A stretch of 64,000 nucleotides of DNA from Rhodobacteraceae bacterium DSL-40 (GTDB taxonomy: Bacteria > Pseudomonadota > Alphaproteobacteria > Rhodobacterales > Rhodobacteraceae): NCBI GenBank assembly GCA_003258405.1, contig QKPN01000014.1:21964-85963 (forward strand), in the 5' to 3' direction. Below, in pieces: positions 56,200 through 64,000 of this stretch. The position numbers were made by a program, and so were the translations under genes. The notes under the pieces are model-generated. The model was given only the letters and a program-made list of their open reading frames with translations, did no database searches and had not been told where the DNA came from. The stretch's first letter is position 1. Every line of letters starts with the position of its first letter.

Positions 56200-57768
56200 A
56201 TGGCCGCTCGGCTGTTGGGAATCGATTCTGGCGGAACCATGACCAAGGTCGCCCTCTTCGACGAGGAGGGGAAAGAACTCGCCTGCGACCATCGCCCGAA
56301 CCGCATCATGTTTCCGGCGGCAGGCTGCACCGAGCGGGACCCCGATGCGATGTGGCATAGCACGGCGGAGGCGATTGCCTCTGTGCTCGAGCGAAGCGGA
56401 ACGGCGCCCTCCGACATCGCTGCGGTGACGCCTTCGGGTTTCGGCGCCGGACTCTACATGGTCGATGGGGCAGGGCGCTCGGTGCGACCTGCCTTCGGAT
56501 CGACGGATTCCCGCTCGGTACCCGTGATCGAGGAATGGCAGCTCACGGGCGTCACGCGCGAGATCGAGCCGCGCATCAGCCAGCAGGTCTGGTCCGGTCA
56601 GAGCCTTGCCATCCTCGGCTGGCTTCAGCGCCACGAGCCGGAGACGCTGGCGGCGACCCGTCACCTTCTGCTCTGCAAGGACTTCCTCCGCCTCCGGCTC
56701 TGCGGCGATATCTCGACCGATCCGACGGACGCGGGCTGCGCAGGCTTTGCCGATATCGAGGCCGGTGCCTATGCCGAGGACGCCTTCGCCGCCGCCGGAC
56801 TCGAGGGCTGCATTCCGAAATTGCCGCCAATCGCGCCCTCCACTGCGGTGGCGGGCCGTGTTTCGGCCGAGGCCGCGCGCGCCACGGGGCTGCTCGAGGG
56901 CACGCCGGTCGCGCGGGGGGTCTACGATGTCGTGGGCTGCACGCTCGCCTCTGGCGTGAGCGCATCCGACCAGCTTGGCGTGGTCGCAGGAACCTTCAGC
57001 ATCAATTCGACCCTGCACCGGAAGCCCTGCCTCGATCCGAACCCGACGCTTCAGGTCCCCTATCCGCTCAACGATCTCTATCTCGCCACCATCGCGACGC
57101 CGACGTCGGCGAGCAATCTCGAGTGGTTCTGCAAGACGCTGCTCGGTGCCGAGGCGGAACGCGCCCGCGGCAAGGGGCGCTCGATCTACGAGGTCTGCAG
57201 CGATCTCGTCTCGCGCAGCCTCGACCGGCCGCGCGACATGCTGTTCTTCCCCTATGTCTTCGGCGGACCGCAGGGCGCGCCGGCGGGGCTTCTCGGTGCG
57301 ACCGCGCGCTCGGGGCTTGCCGATGTGATGCGCGCAGTCTTCGAGGGTATAGTCTTCGCCCACCGCGCCGACATCGACTATCTTCTCGGCGGGCCGGATT
57401 CGGCGCCCGTTGCCTCCGTTCGCCTCTCGGGCGGCCCCTCGAAGAGCTCGGTCTGGTCGCAGATCTTCTGCGACGCCCTGGGCCTGCCGCTCTCCATCGC
57501 CAACGGTTCGGAATTCGGCGCCAAAGGGGCGGCGATGTGCGGCGCCGTGGCAACCGGGCTCCATGCCGACATGCAGACCGCTTCGCGGAAGATGATCCGC
57601 GTTGCCCGCGAACATACCCCCGATCCCGCGCGGCATGAGGATCTCGACCGCGCCTACCGTCATTACCGGCGGGTCGGAGCCCGGATGGCGGAGGTCTGGG
57701 CCGATCCGGCGCCCGCGGCTGAGGCCCGCGCGCGCGCGGACAGCCGCCTTGCGGGAGCCTCGGCATGA
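56200..57768 (+). CDS. FGGY-family carbohydrate kinase (not GlpK-like)
   Basis: A 522-residue FGGY kinase. The N-terminal phosphate loop is LLGIDSGGTMTKVALFDEEG, and the C-terminal nucleotide motif is VRLSGGPSKSSVWSQIF followed by EFGAKGAAMCG. The aspartate in STDPTDAGCAGFAD lies where the catalytic base is expected. The sequence looks more like erythritol/L-xylulose-type kinases than glycerol kinase, which starts with a different DQGTTSS loop. It is the first gene of the importer operon, with GGAGGAAAGG before the ATG, and overlaps the next gene by 4 bp. The substrate is therefore uncertain. Confidence 0.85.
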   Translation: MAARLLGIDSGGTMTKVALFDEEGKELACDHRPNRIMFPAAGCTERDPDAMWHSTAEAIASVLERSGTAPSDIAAVTPSGFGAGLYMVDGAGRSVRPAFGSTDSRSVPVIEEWQLTGVTREIEPRISQQVWSGQSLAILGWLQRHEPETLAATRHLLLCKDFLRLRLCGDISTDPTDAGCAGFADIEAGAYAEDAFAAAGLEGCIPKLPPIAPSTAVAGRVSAEAARATGLLEGTPVARGVYDVVGCTLASGVSASDQLGVVAGTFSINSTLHRKPCLDPNPTLQVPYPLNDLYLATIATPTSASNLEWFCKTLLGAEAERARGKGRSIYEVCSDLVSRSLDRPRDMLFFPYVFGGPQGAPAGLLGATARSGLADVMRAVFEGIVFAHRADIDYLLGGPDSAPVASVRLSGGPSKSSVWSQIFCDALGLPLSIANGSEFGAKGAAMCGAVATGLHADMQTASRKMIRVAREHTPDPARHEDLDRAYRHYRRVGARMAEVWADPAPAAEARARADSRLAGASA

Positions 57769-58853
57769 GCATCGTCCTGAAAGGGGTCGGCCGGAGCGTC
57801 AACGGCGCGGCCTGGCTCTCCGACATCAATCTCACGCTCGAGCCCGGCGGGCTCTACGTCATCCTTGGCCGCACGCTTGCGGGCAAGACCTCGCTCCTGC
57901 GCATTCTTGCCGGGCTCGACCGTCCGAGCCGGGGCGAGATGCAGGACGGGGCGGAGAACCTCGTCGGCGTGCCTGTCCGCAAGCGCGACGTGGCCTTCGT
58001 CTACCAGCAGTTCGTCAATTACCCGTCCTTCACCGTCTACGACAACATCGCGGCCCCGCTGCGCCGTCAGCGGCTCGACCGCGCCGAGATCGACCGGCGG
58101 GTGCGCAGCGTGGCGGAAATCGTGCATATCGACGGCTTTCTCGATCGTTTGCCGCAGCAGCTTTCCGGTGGCCAGCAGCAGCGGCTTGCGATTGCCCGCG
58201 CGCTTGCCAAGCGCGCGCACCTGCTGCTGCTCGACGAGCCACTGGTCAACCTCGACTACAAGCTGCGTGAAGAGTTGCGCGCCGATCTCCGCAACATCTT
58301 TCGGGATGCCGAGCACACGGTGGTCTATACCACGACAGAGCCTGACGAAGCGCTGCAGATTGGCGGCACCACCATCGTGCTCCACGAGGGCAGGGTGCTC
58401 CAGATCGGGCCGGCGGCAGAGGTGCATCGCAATCCTGCCTCCACAACCGTGGCCGAGGTCTTCTCCGATCCGCCGATGAACATCTTCGAGGGCCGGATCG
58501 AGGAGGGGCTTCTGGCCTTCGCGGGGCTTCGTGCGCCGCTGCCCTTTCACATGCAGGGTGGCCCCTCGGGGCCCTGCCGCCTCGGCCTGCCGCCGCACCG
58601 GATCACCGAAACCGCAGCACCAGGACGGGTGCAGCTCACCGGCACCGTCACGCTCGCCGAGGTCGACGGCTCTTCGACTTTCACGCATTTCGAGGCGGCC
58701 GGTGGGCACTGGGTCATGCAGCGCGATGGCATCCGCCCCAAACCGGCGGGGAGCGCGTGCACCGTCCATCTGGACCCTGCCGACTTCTTCCTTTTCGGCA
58801 CGGACGGCATGCTGCGCACAGCGCCCGGCGCCAGAACGCGGAAGGTGGCGTGA
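57765..58853 (+). CDS. glpS: GlpS-like ABC importer ATPase lacking the switch histidine
   Basis: A 362-residue CUT1-type ATPase with a C-terminal TOBE-like regulatory region (from about residue 240). Walker A is GRTLAGKT (35-42), signature LSGGQ (133-137), Walker B LLLLDEP with D157/E158. At the H-loop the sequence is YTTTEPDEA, so T191 stands in place of the usual histidine. In glycerol importers of Rhizobium leguminosarum, as I recall, two different ATPases GlpS and GlpT are encoded next to each other, as here. It overlaps the kinase start-side by 4 bp and the next gene by one base. Confidence 0.85.
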   Translation: MSIVLKGVGRSVNGAAWLSDINLTLEPGGLYVILGRTLAGKTSLLRILAGLDRPSRGEMQDGAENLVGVPVRKRDVAFVYQQFVNYPSFTVYDNIAAPLRRQRLDRAEIDRRVRSVAEIVHIDGFLDRLPQQLSGGQQQRLAIARALAKRAHLLLLDEPLVNLDYKLREELRADLRNIFRDAEHTVVYTTTEPDEALQIGGTTIVLHEGRVLQIGPAAEVHRNPASTTVAEVFSDPPMNIFEGRIEEGLLAFAGLRAPLPFHMQGGPSGPCRLGLPPHRITETAAPGRVQLTGTVTLAEVDGSSTFTHFEAAGGHWVMQRDGIRPKPAGSACTVHLDPADFFLFGTDGMLRTAPGARTRKVA

Positions 58854-59950
58854 TGGCCGAGATCGCAATCGACAACCTCCGGCATTCTTATGACAATGAC
58901 CTGTCGGACCCTTCGCGCCTTGCGCTGAAGCGGGTGGATCTCACCTGGAAGAACGGCAGCGCCTATGCGCTGCTCGGGCCTTCGGGCTGCGGCAAGACCT
59001 CGATGCTCAACATCATTTCGGGGCTCGTGCGGCAGACAACCGGCCGCGTGCTCTTCAATGGCAATGACGTGACTGACCTGCCAACAGAGGCACGCAACAT
59101 TGCCCAGGTCTTCCAGTTCCCGGTGCTCTACGACACGATGACAGTGGAGCAGAACCTCGCCTTCCCGTTGCGCAACCGCGGCGAGGACAAGGCGACGATC
59201 CGCCGCCGGGTCGGCGAGGTGGCCGAGATGCTCGATCTCGTGCCGCTGCTGAAGAAGCGAGCCGCGGGGCTCGGCGCCGCCGAGAAGCAGAAAATCTCGC
59301 TCGGCCGGGGGCTGGTGCGCGAGGACGTCGCGGCGATCCTTTTCGACGAGCCGCTCACGGTGATCGACCCGCATGTGAAGTTCGAACTTCGCCGCAAGCT
59401 CAAGCTCGTCCATGACGCGCTGAACCTCACGCTGATCTACGTCACCCATGATCAGAGCGAGGCGCTCACGCTCGCCGACGAGGTGGTGGTGATGTCGGAT
59501 GGCGAGGTGATGCAGGTCGGCACGCCGCAGGATCTCTACGAGCGGCCGAAACACCGCTTTGTCGGAAATTTCATCGGGTCGCCGGGCATGAATTTCATTC
59601 CCTGCACGCTCGAGGGCGAACGCCTGGTCTTCGCGGGCGGGGCGCTCGCAGCACCGAACTGGCTCGGACCGCGGCTGAAGCCGGATCAGAAACTCGCCAT
59701 CGGTGTGCGCCCGCAGGCGCTGTGCGTCGCCGGTGCGGGGGAGGAAGCCGTCGCGGGCCGGATCGTCGAGGCCCAGCTTCGCGGCGACAGCTACATCGCC
59801 GATGTGGCGATCGGCGAGACGCTGGTGAAGATGCGCCTCCCCGACCATGTCGCGCTGCCGACGGATGTCTTTGGGGTGCATTTTCCGCCCCGCTCCACAC
59901 TCGTCTTCGCGGATGACCGGCTCCTGGGAGATCTCCATGAACAAGATTGA
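58853..59950 (+). CDS. glpT: GlpT-like ABC importer ATPase with degenerate signature motif
   Basis: A 365-residue CUT1-type ATPase (named as the importer ATPase, not the G3P antiporter). Walker A is GPSGCGKT (42-49), Walker B ILFDEP, and the switch histidine H199 is present in YVTHDQSEA. The signature LSGGQ is replaced by LGAAE (140-144). With GlpS this gives one complete and one degenerate ATP site in the heterodimer. The TOBE-like C-terminus begins near residue 240. Its stop overlaps the permease gene by 14 bp. Confidence 0.85.
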   Translation: MAEIAIDNLRHSYDNDLSDPSRLALKRVDLTWKNGSAYALLGPSGCGKTSMLNIISGLVRQTTGRVLFNGNDVTDLPTEARNIAQVFQFPVLYDTMTVEQNLAFPLRNRGEDKATIRRRVGEVAEMLDLVPLLKKRAAGLGAAEKQKISLGRGLVREDVAAILFDEPLTVIDPHVKFELRRKLKLVHDALNLTLIYVTHDQSEALTLADEVVVMSDGEVMQVGTPQDLYERPKHRFVGNFIGSPGMNFIPCTLEGERLVFAGGALAAPNWLGPRLKPDQKLAIGVRPQALCVAGAGEEAVAGRIVEAQLRGDSYIADVAIGETLVKMRLPDHVALPTDVFGVHFPPRSTLVFADDRLLGDLHEQD

Positions 59951-60800
59951 GGACAATCGCGCCTGGTTCCTGATCCTGCCGGTGGTGCTGCTCGTCGCCT
60001 TCAGCGCCGTTGTGCCGCTCATGACAGTGGTCAACTACTCGGTGCAGGACATTTTCGGCCCGCACCAGCGTGCCTTCATCGGCGTCGAGTGGTTCCGCGA
60101 GATGTTGCGCGATCCGGATGTGCAGGCCTCCTTCGTGCGCCAGATCCTGTTCTCGGTCATCATTCTCGCAATCGAGATCCCGCTTGGCGTGCTCGTCGCG
60201 CTCGGCTTGCCGCGCAAGGGGTGGAAATCCTCCCTCGCGATCGTGCTGCTTGCCATCCCGCTGCTCGTTCCCTTCAACGTCGTCGGCACGATCTGGCAGG
60301 TCTATGCCCGCCCCGAGATCGGGCTGCTCGGCTCGACGGTGAACGCGCTGGGCATTCCCTACAACTACACCGCTGACGGGATCTCCGCCTGGGTCACCAT
60401 CGTCGCGATGGATGTCTGGCACTGGACGCCGCTGGTGGCGCTGCTGGCGTTCGCCGGTCTCCGCTCCATCCCGGACGCCTACTACCAGGCGGCCCGGATC
60501 GATGCGGCCTCGCGTCTGGCGGTCTTCCGCTACATCGAGTTGCCGAAGATGCGGAGCGTGCTCACGATCGCGATCCTGCTGCGGTTCATGGACAGCTTCA
60601 TGATCTACACCGAACCCTTCGTCGTTACCGGTGGCGGTCCGGGCAGCGCGACAACCTTCCTCTCGATCCGGCTGGTGAACATGGCGGTCGGCCAGTTCGA
60701 CCTCGGTCCGGCGGCGGCGTTCTCGCTGATGTATTTCCTCGTGATCCTGCTCGTCTCCTACGTCTTCTACACGATCCTCCAGCGGATCAATGCGAGCTGA
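59937..60800 (+). CDS. glpP: GlpP-like ABC importer permease
   Basis: A 287-residue MalF-type permease with six predicted helices (first about residues 9-31, FLILPVVLLVAFSAVVPLM). The EAA loop YYQAARIDAASRLAVFRYIELP contacts the ATPases. Starts inside the end of the GlpT-like gene. Forms the channel with the GlpQ-like permease. Confidence 0.88.
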   Translation: MNKIEDNRAWFLILPVVLLVAFSAVVPLMTVVNYSVQDIFGPHQRAFIGVEWFREMLRDPDVQASFVRQILFSVIILAIEIPLGVLVALGLPRKGWKSSLAIVLLAIPLLVPFNVVGTIWQVYARPEIGLLGSTVNALGIPYNYTADGISAWVTIVAMDVWHWTPLVALLAFAGLRSIPDAYYQAARIDAASRLAVFRYIELPKMRSVLTIAILLRFMDSFMIYTEPFVVTGGGPGSATTFLSIRLVNMAVGQFDLGPAAAFSLMYFLVILLVSYVFYTILQRINAS

Positions 60801-60813
60801 GAAAGGACAGGCG

Positions 60814-61692
60814 ATGGTTTCCGATGCTAATGTGACCTCTCTCGCGGACGCAGCTACGCCCCGGTCGAAGGCCCGCTCCAGCGGCGCGCGCCGCCATCTT
60901 GTCGGTGCGATGCTCCTCGGGCTCTTCCTGACCTTTCAGATGCTGCCGATCTACTGGCTCGTGCGCATGTCGCTCATGAAGCCCGCGGACATCATGGCAA
61001 GCGCAGACTTCCTCCCAAAGGCGCCGAGCTTCGACAACTACATGACGATCTTCACCGATCCGACGTGGTACAACACCTACATCAATTCGCTGACCTACGT
61101 GATCCTGAACTCGATCATCTCGCTCAGCGTGGCCCTTCCTGCCGCCTATGCCTTCTCGCGCTACAAGTTCATCGGCGACAAGCACGTCTTCTTCTGGCTC
61201 TTCACCAACCGGATGGCGCCGCCGGCGGTCTTCCTGCTGCCGTTCTTCCAGCTCTATTCGGCGGTGGGCCTGTTCGACACGCCCTTTGCCGTGGCGCTCG
61301 CGCACTGCCTCTTCAACGTGCCGCTGGCGGTCTGGATCCTTGAAGGCTTCATGTCGGGTGTGCCGAAGGAGATCGACGAGACGGCCTATGTGGACGGCTA
61401 TTCCTTCCCGCGCTTCTTCATCACCATCTTCCTGCCGCTGATCCGCGCCGGGATCGGGGTGACGGCCTTCTTCTGCTTCATGTTCTCCTGGATCGAGCTG
61501 CTGCTCGCCCGGACCCTGACCTCGGTCGAGGCCAAGCCGATCGTGGTGGCGATGACCCGCGCGGTATCGGCGTCGGGGCTCGACTGGGGGCTGCTCGCCG
61601 CGGCCGGTGTGCTCACCATCCTGCCGGGCATGGCCGTGATCTGGTTTGTCCGCAACTACATCGCCAAGGGCTTCGCCCTGGGCCGCGTCTGA
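60814..61692 (+). CDS. glpQ: GlpQ-like ABC importer permease
   Basis: A 292-residue MalG-type permease with six helices and the EAA loop PKEIDETAYVDGYSFPRFFITIFLP. The ATG at 60814 is preceded by AAGGAC; an in-frame ATG at 60790 would overlap the upstream gene. (The name follows the importer nomenclature and is unrelated to the phosphodiesterase GlpQ.). Confidence 0.88.
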   Translation: MVSDANVTSLADAATPRSKARSSGARRHLVGAMLLGLFLTFQMLPIYWLVRMSLMKPADIMASADFLPKAPSFDNYMTIFTDPTWYNTYINSLTYVILNSIISLSVALPAAYAFSRYKFIGDKHVFFWLFTNRMAPPAVFLLPFFQLYSAVGLFDTPFAVALAHCLFNVPLAVWILEGFMSGVPKEIDETAYVDGYSFPRFFITIFLPLIRAGIGVTAFFCFMFSWIELLLARTLTSVEAKPIVVAMTRAVSASGLDWGLLAAAGVLTILPGMAVIWFVRNYIAKGFALGRV

Positions 61693-61711
61693 GACGGGAG
61701 GAGGCTTTCTC

Positions 61712-61993
61712 ATGGATCTCGAATGGATGGCCTGGACGGTCCCGACCGCAACCTTCTTTGCCGTCATCGCCCTCATTCTGGTTGCGATGACGCTCGCGGA
61801 GATCCGCTGGCCTTCGGTGCCGCGGCGGGGCCTCATTCCGATGGTGACGACGCGGGGCGACCGGCTGTTCCTGAGCCTGATGCTCGCCGCCTTCATTCAT
61901 CTCGGCTTCGTCTATGCGACCGATATGGAGGCTCTGTGGCTGCCTCTCGGAGTTTCGGCGGCGCTGGGCATTCTTATCCTGCGGTTCGGCTGA
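61712..61993 (+). CDS. glpU: DUF2160-type small membrane protein of the glycerol importer operon (GlpU-like)
   Basis: A 93-residue protein with two or three hydrophobic helices (about residues 10-30, 52-70 and 73-91) separated by a basic loop (RWPSVPRRGLIPM, TTRGDRLFL). Small proteins of this type occur between the permease and binding-protein genes in GlpSTPQUV clusters; their function is not known to me. GGGAGGAG precedes the ATG. Confidence 0.8.
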   Translation: MDLEWMAWTVPTATFFAVIALILVAMTLAEIRWPSVPRRGLIPMVTTRGDRLFLSLMLAAFIHLGFVYATDMEALWLPLGVSAALGILILRFG

Positions 61994-62086
61994 GAGCCGG
62001 GCTGCAAGGTGTGTCGGCGCGCGCAGCGTGGTGGCGCAAAACAAGGCCAGGCCCGCAGAGACCTGGTTCAACAAGGGAGAAAATGG

Positions 62087-63871
62087 ATGAGACACATGGA
62101 GCGATTGCGGCCGTCCTGGCCGCAGGCCGGCCTCATTGCGGTGTTGCTCGCAGGCGCCGCTCTGCCGCCCGGTGCAGCCTTTGCCCAGGATTACCAGGCT
62201 GCCGCGGCACGCTGGATCGACGACGAGTTCCAGCCCTCGAGCCTGTCGCGCGACGAGCAGGTTGCGGAACTCCAGTGGTTCACGGACGCCGCCGAGCCCT
62301 TCCGCGGCATGTCGATCAACGTGGTCTCGGAGAACATCCCCACCCACACCTACGAATCCCAGACGCTCACCAAGGCCTTCGAGGAGATCACCGGCATCAA
62401 GGTGACCCACGACCTCTTGCAGGAAGGCGACGTGATCGAGAAGCTGCAGACGCAGCTCCAGTCGGGCCAGAACGTCTATGACGCCTATATCAACGACAGC
62501 GACCTGATCGGCACGCATTACCGCTATGGCGCCGTCGTGCCGCTCTCGGACTTCATGTCGGGCGAAGGCGCCGACGTGACCAATCCGGGGCTCGATATCG
62601 ACGATTTCATGGGCATCTCCTTCACGACCGCGCCCGACGGCAAGGTCTACATGCTGCCCGACCAGCAGTTCGCCAACCTCTACTGGTTCCGACAGGATCT
62701 ATTCACCGATCCGGACCTGATGGCGCAGTTCAAGGAGAAATACGGCTACGATCTGGGTGTTCCGGTGAACTGGTCGGCCTACGAGGACATCGCCAACTTC
62801 TTCTCGAATGACGTGGGCGAGATCGACGGCAAGAAGATCTACGGCCACATGGATTACGGCAAGAAGGATCCCTCGCTCGGATGGCGCTACACCGACGCGT
62901 GGTTCTCGATGGCCGGCAGCGGCGACCGGGGTCTGCCGAACGGCAAGCCGGTAGACGAATGGGGCATCCGCGTCGAGGATTGCCATCCCGTCGGCTCCTC
63001 GATCGAGCGCGGCGGCGACATCAACGGGCCCGCGGCGGTCTACGCGCTGACGAAGTCGATCGAGTGGCTGAAGGACTATGCTCCGGCCGAAGCGCAAGGC
63101 ATGACCTTCTACGAATATGCCACCGTGCCGACCCGTGGCGACATCGCCCAGCAGGCTTTCTGGTACACTGCCTTCACCGCCGACTACGCCAAGAAGGGCA
63201 TCCCGGTCGTGAACGAGGATGGCACGCCGAAATGGCGCGTCGCGCCCTCGCCGCACGGTGCCTACTGGCATGATGGCATGAAGCTCGGCTACCAGGATGC
63301 GGGCTCATGGCTGCTGCTGAAGTCGACGCCCGTCGACCGTCGCAAGGCCGCCTGGCTCTATGCACAGTTCGTGGTCTCGAAGACCGTCGACGTGAAGAAG
63401 TCGCACGTCGGGCTCACCTTCATTCGCAACAGCACGGTCAACGACGAGAGCTTCTCCGAGCGCGCTCCATATCTCGGCGGTCTCATCGAGTTCTACCGCT
63501 CGCCCGCCCGGGTGATGTGGACGCCCACGGGAACCAACGTGCCCGACTATCCGAAGCTCGCGCAGCTCTGGTGGCAGAACATTTCCACCGCGATTTCGGG
63601 CGAAACGACGGTCCAGACCGCACTCGACAATCTCGCCGATGCCCAGGACAAGATCATGGAGCGTCTCGAGCGGGCGAACGTGATGGCCGTCTGCGGGCCG
63701 AAGATGAACCCCAAGACCTCGGCCGAAGACTGGTATGAAAAGGCCGAGGCCGAGGGCACGCTCGCGCCGCAGCGCAAGCTCGAGAACGAGAAGCCCGAGG
63801 GCCAGACCGTCGCTTATGACGAGCTGCTGAATGCCTGGGCCACCGGAAAGGCGATGCCTGACAACATGTAG
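62087..63871 (+). CDS. glpV: GlpV-like periplasmic substrate-binding protein
   Basis: A 594-residue family 1-type solute-binding protein, longer than most sugar binders, as expected for GlpV. It has a Sec signal peptide (to about residue 33, ending PPGAAFAQD), then INVVSENIPTHTYE, KVTHDLLQEGDVIEKL, NVYDAYINDSDLIG and a C-terminal helical part. It would bind glycerol or another polyol. The ATG at 62087 follows AAGGGAGAA; an ATG nine bases later is possible. It is followed by two hairpins, the second a strong terminator. Confidence 0.88.
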   Translation: MRHMERLRPSWPQAGLIAVLLAGAALPPGAAFAQDYQAAAARWIDDEFQPSSLSRDEQVAELQWFTDAAEPFRGMSINVVSENIPTHTYESQTLTKAFEEITGIKVTHDLLQEGDVIEKLQTQLQSGQNVYDAYINDSDLIGTHYRYGAVVPLSDFMSGEGADVTNPGLDIDDFMGISFTTAPDGKVYMLPDQQFANLYWFRQDLFTDPDLMAQFKEKYGYDLGVPVNWSAYEDIANFFSNDVGEIDGKKIYGHMDYGKKDPSLGWRYTDAWFSMAGSGDRGLPNGKPVDEWGIRVEDCHPVGSSIERGGDINGPAAVYALTKSIEWLKDYAPAEAQGMTFYEYATVPTRGDIAQQAFWYTAFTADYAKKGIPVVNEDGTPKWRVAPSPHGAYWHDGMKLGYQDAGSWLLLKSTPVDRRKAAWLYAQFVVSKTVDVKKSHVGLTFIRNSTVNDESFSERAPYLGGLIEFYRSPARVMWTPTGTNVPDYPKLAQLWWQNISTAISGETTVQTALDNLADAQDKIMERLERANVMAVCGPKMNPKTSAEDWYEKAEAEGTLAPQRKLENEKPEGQTVAYDELLNAWATGKAMPDNM

Positions 63872-63881
63872 GCTCCCCCTC

Positions 63882-63905
63882 GGCGGGGGCTTGAGGGCCC
63901 CCGCC
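63882..63905 (+). other. Stem-loop after the binding-protein gene
   Basis: GGCGGGGGC-ttgagg-GCCCCCGCC is a 9-bp perfect stem with a 6-base loop, 10 bp after the stop and directly before the terminator below. It may protect the abundant binding-protein message. Confidence 0.6.
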
Positions 63906-63906
63906 A

Positions 63907-63943
63907 GCGGACATCGTCCGGCGTGACGATGTCCGCCTTTTTT
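63907..63943 (+). terminator. Rho-independent terminator of the polyol importer operon
   Basis: GCGGACATCGTC-cggcgt-GACGATGTCCGC is a 12-bp perfect stem with a 6-base loop followed by CTTTTTTT, a textbook intrinsic terminator. Confidence 0.93.
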
Positions 63944-63974
63944 CAACCGAACATGTGAGAACGAGGACCGATTG

Positions 63975-64000
63975 ATGCCGCATATAGGCGATCTTGTAGC
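63975..64000 (+). CDS. Possible start of a further gene cut by the window edge
   Basis: An ATG at 63975 preceded by GAGGAC opens a frame (MPHIGDLV) that runs to the window end. Eight residues are too few to identify or to be sure it is a gene. Confidence 0.25.

Overview
The window is G+C-rich, with strongly G/C-biased third codon positions, tight operons and long antisense open frames. Its gene content (glycine betaine demethylation, heterotetrameric sarcosine oxidase, periplasmic nitrate reductase, cyo quinol oxidase, many ABC importers) suggests an alphaproteobacterium, most likely a Rhodobacterales (Roseobacter/Paracoccus-type) heterotroph. That is inference; there is no rRNA gene or other taxonomic marker here. 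I saw no transposase, integrase, phage gene, tRNA, rRNA or CRISPR array.

Layout. (1) 1-665: truncated TSUP/TauE-type permease. (2) 822-7541: periplasmic nitrate reductase operon napFDAGHBC behind a perfect FNR-type palindrome, followed by an unknown 88-residue membrane protein. (3) 7901-8296: lone cupin. (4) 8550-29710: a near-complete glycine betaine to pyruvate pathway. It holds BCCT uptake, Rieske betaine monooxygenase (gbcAB), a dimethylglycine dehydrogenase-like flavoprotein with its own ETF pair, sarcosine oxidase soxBDAG, glyA, sdaA, and the one-carbon enzymes folD and purU. A LysR-type and a GbdR-like AraC-type regulator sit inside it. (5) 29813-36183: cyoABCD with surf1 and a divergent MFS transporter; CyoA, CyoD and the MFS protein carry His/Met-rich termini. 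(6) 36395-47767: non-phosphorylative L-fucose/L-galactose-type catabolism (mutarotase, aldose dehydrogenase, lactonase, UxaA-family dehydratase, SDR dehydrogenase, FAH-type hydrolase) with a sugar ABC importer and a GntR regulator; three copies of one A/T-rich operator-like sequence tie the transcription units together. (7) 47893-53158: dppABCDF-type peptide importer. (8) 53410-63871: a GlpSTPQUV-type polyol importer with a GlpD-like dehydrogenase, a non-GlpK FGGY kinase and a GntR/UTRA regulator, closed by a strong terminator. A further gene may begin at the right edge.

How the genes work together. In the betaine block the first methyl group leaves as formaldehyde and the next two as methylene-THF. 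GlyA uses one methylene-THF to turn glycine into serine, SdaA gives pyruvate plus ammonia, and FolD/PurU can discharge the remaining one-carbon unit as formate. ETF takes electrons from the dimethylglycine step; its quinone reductase is not in the window. The fucose block is predicted to yield pyruvate and lactate. The glycerol-type block would import and phosphorylate a polyol and oxidise the polyol phosphate. Nap and Cyo are alternative quinol-oxidising ends for the electrons released.
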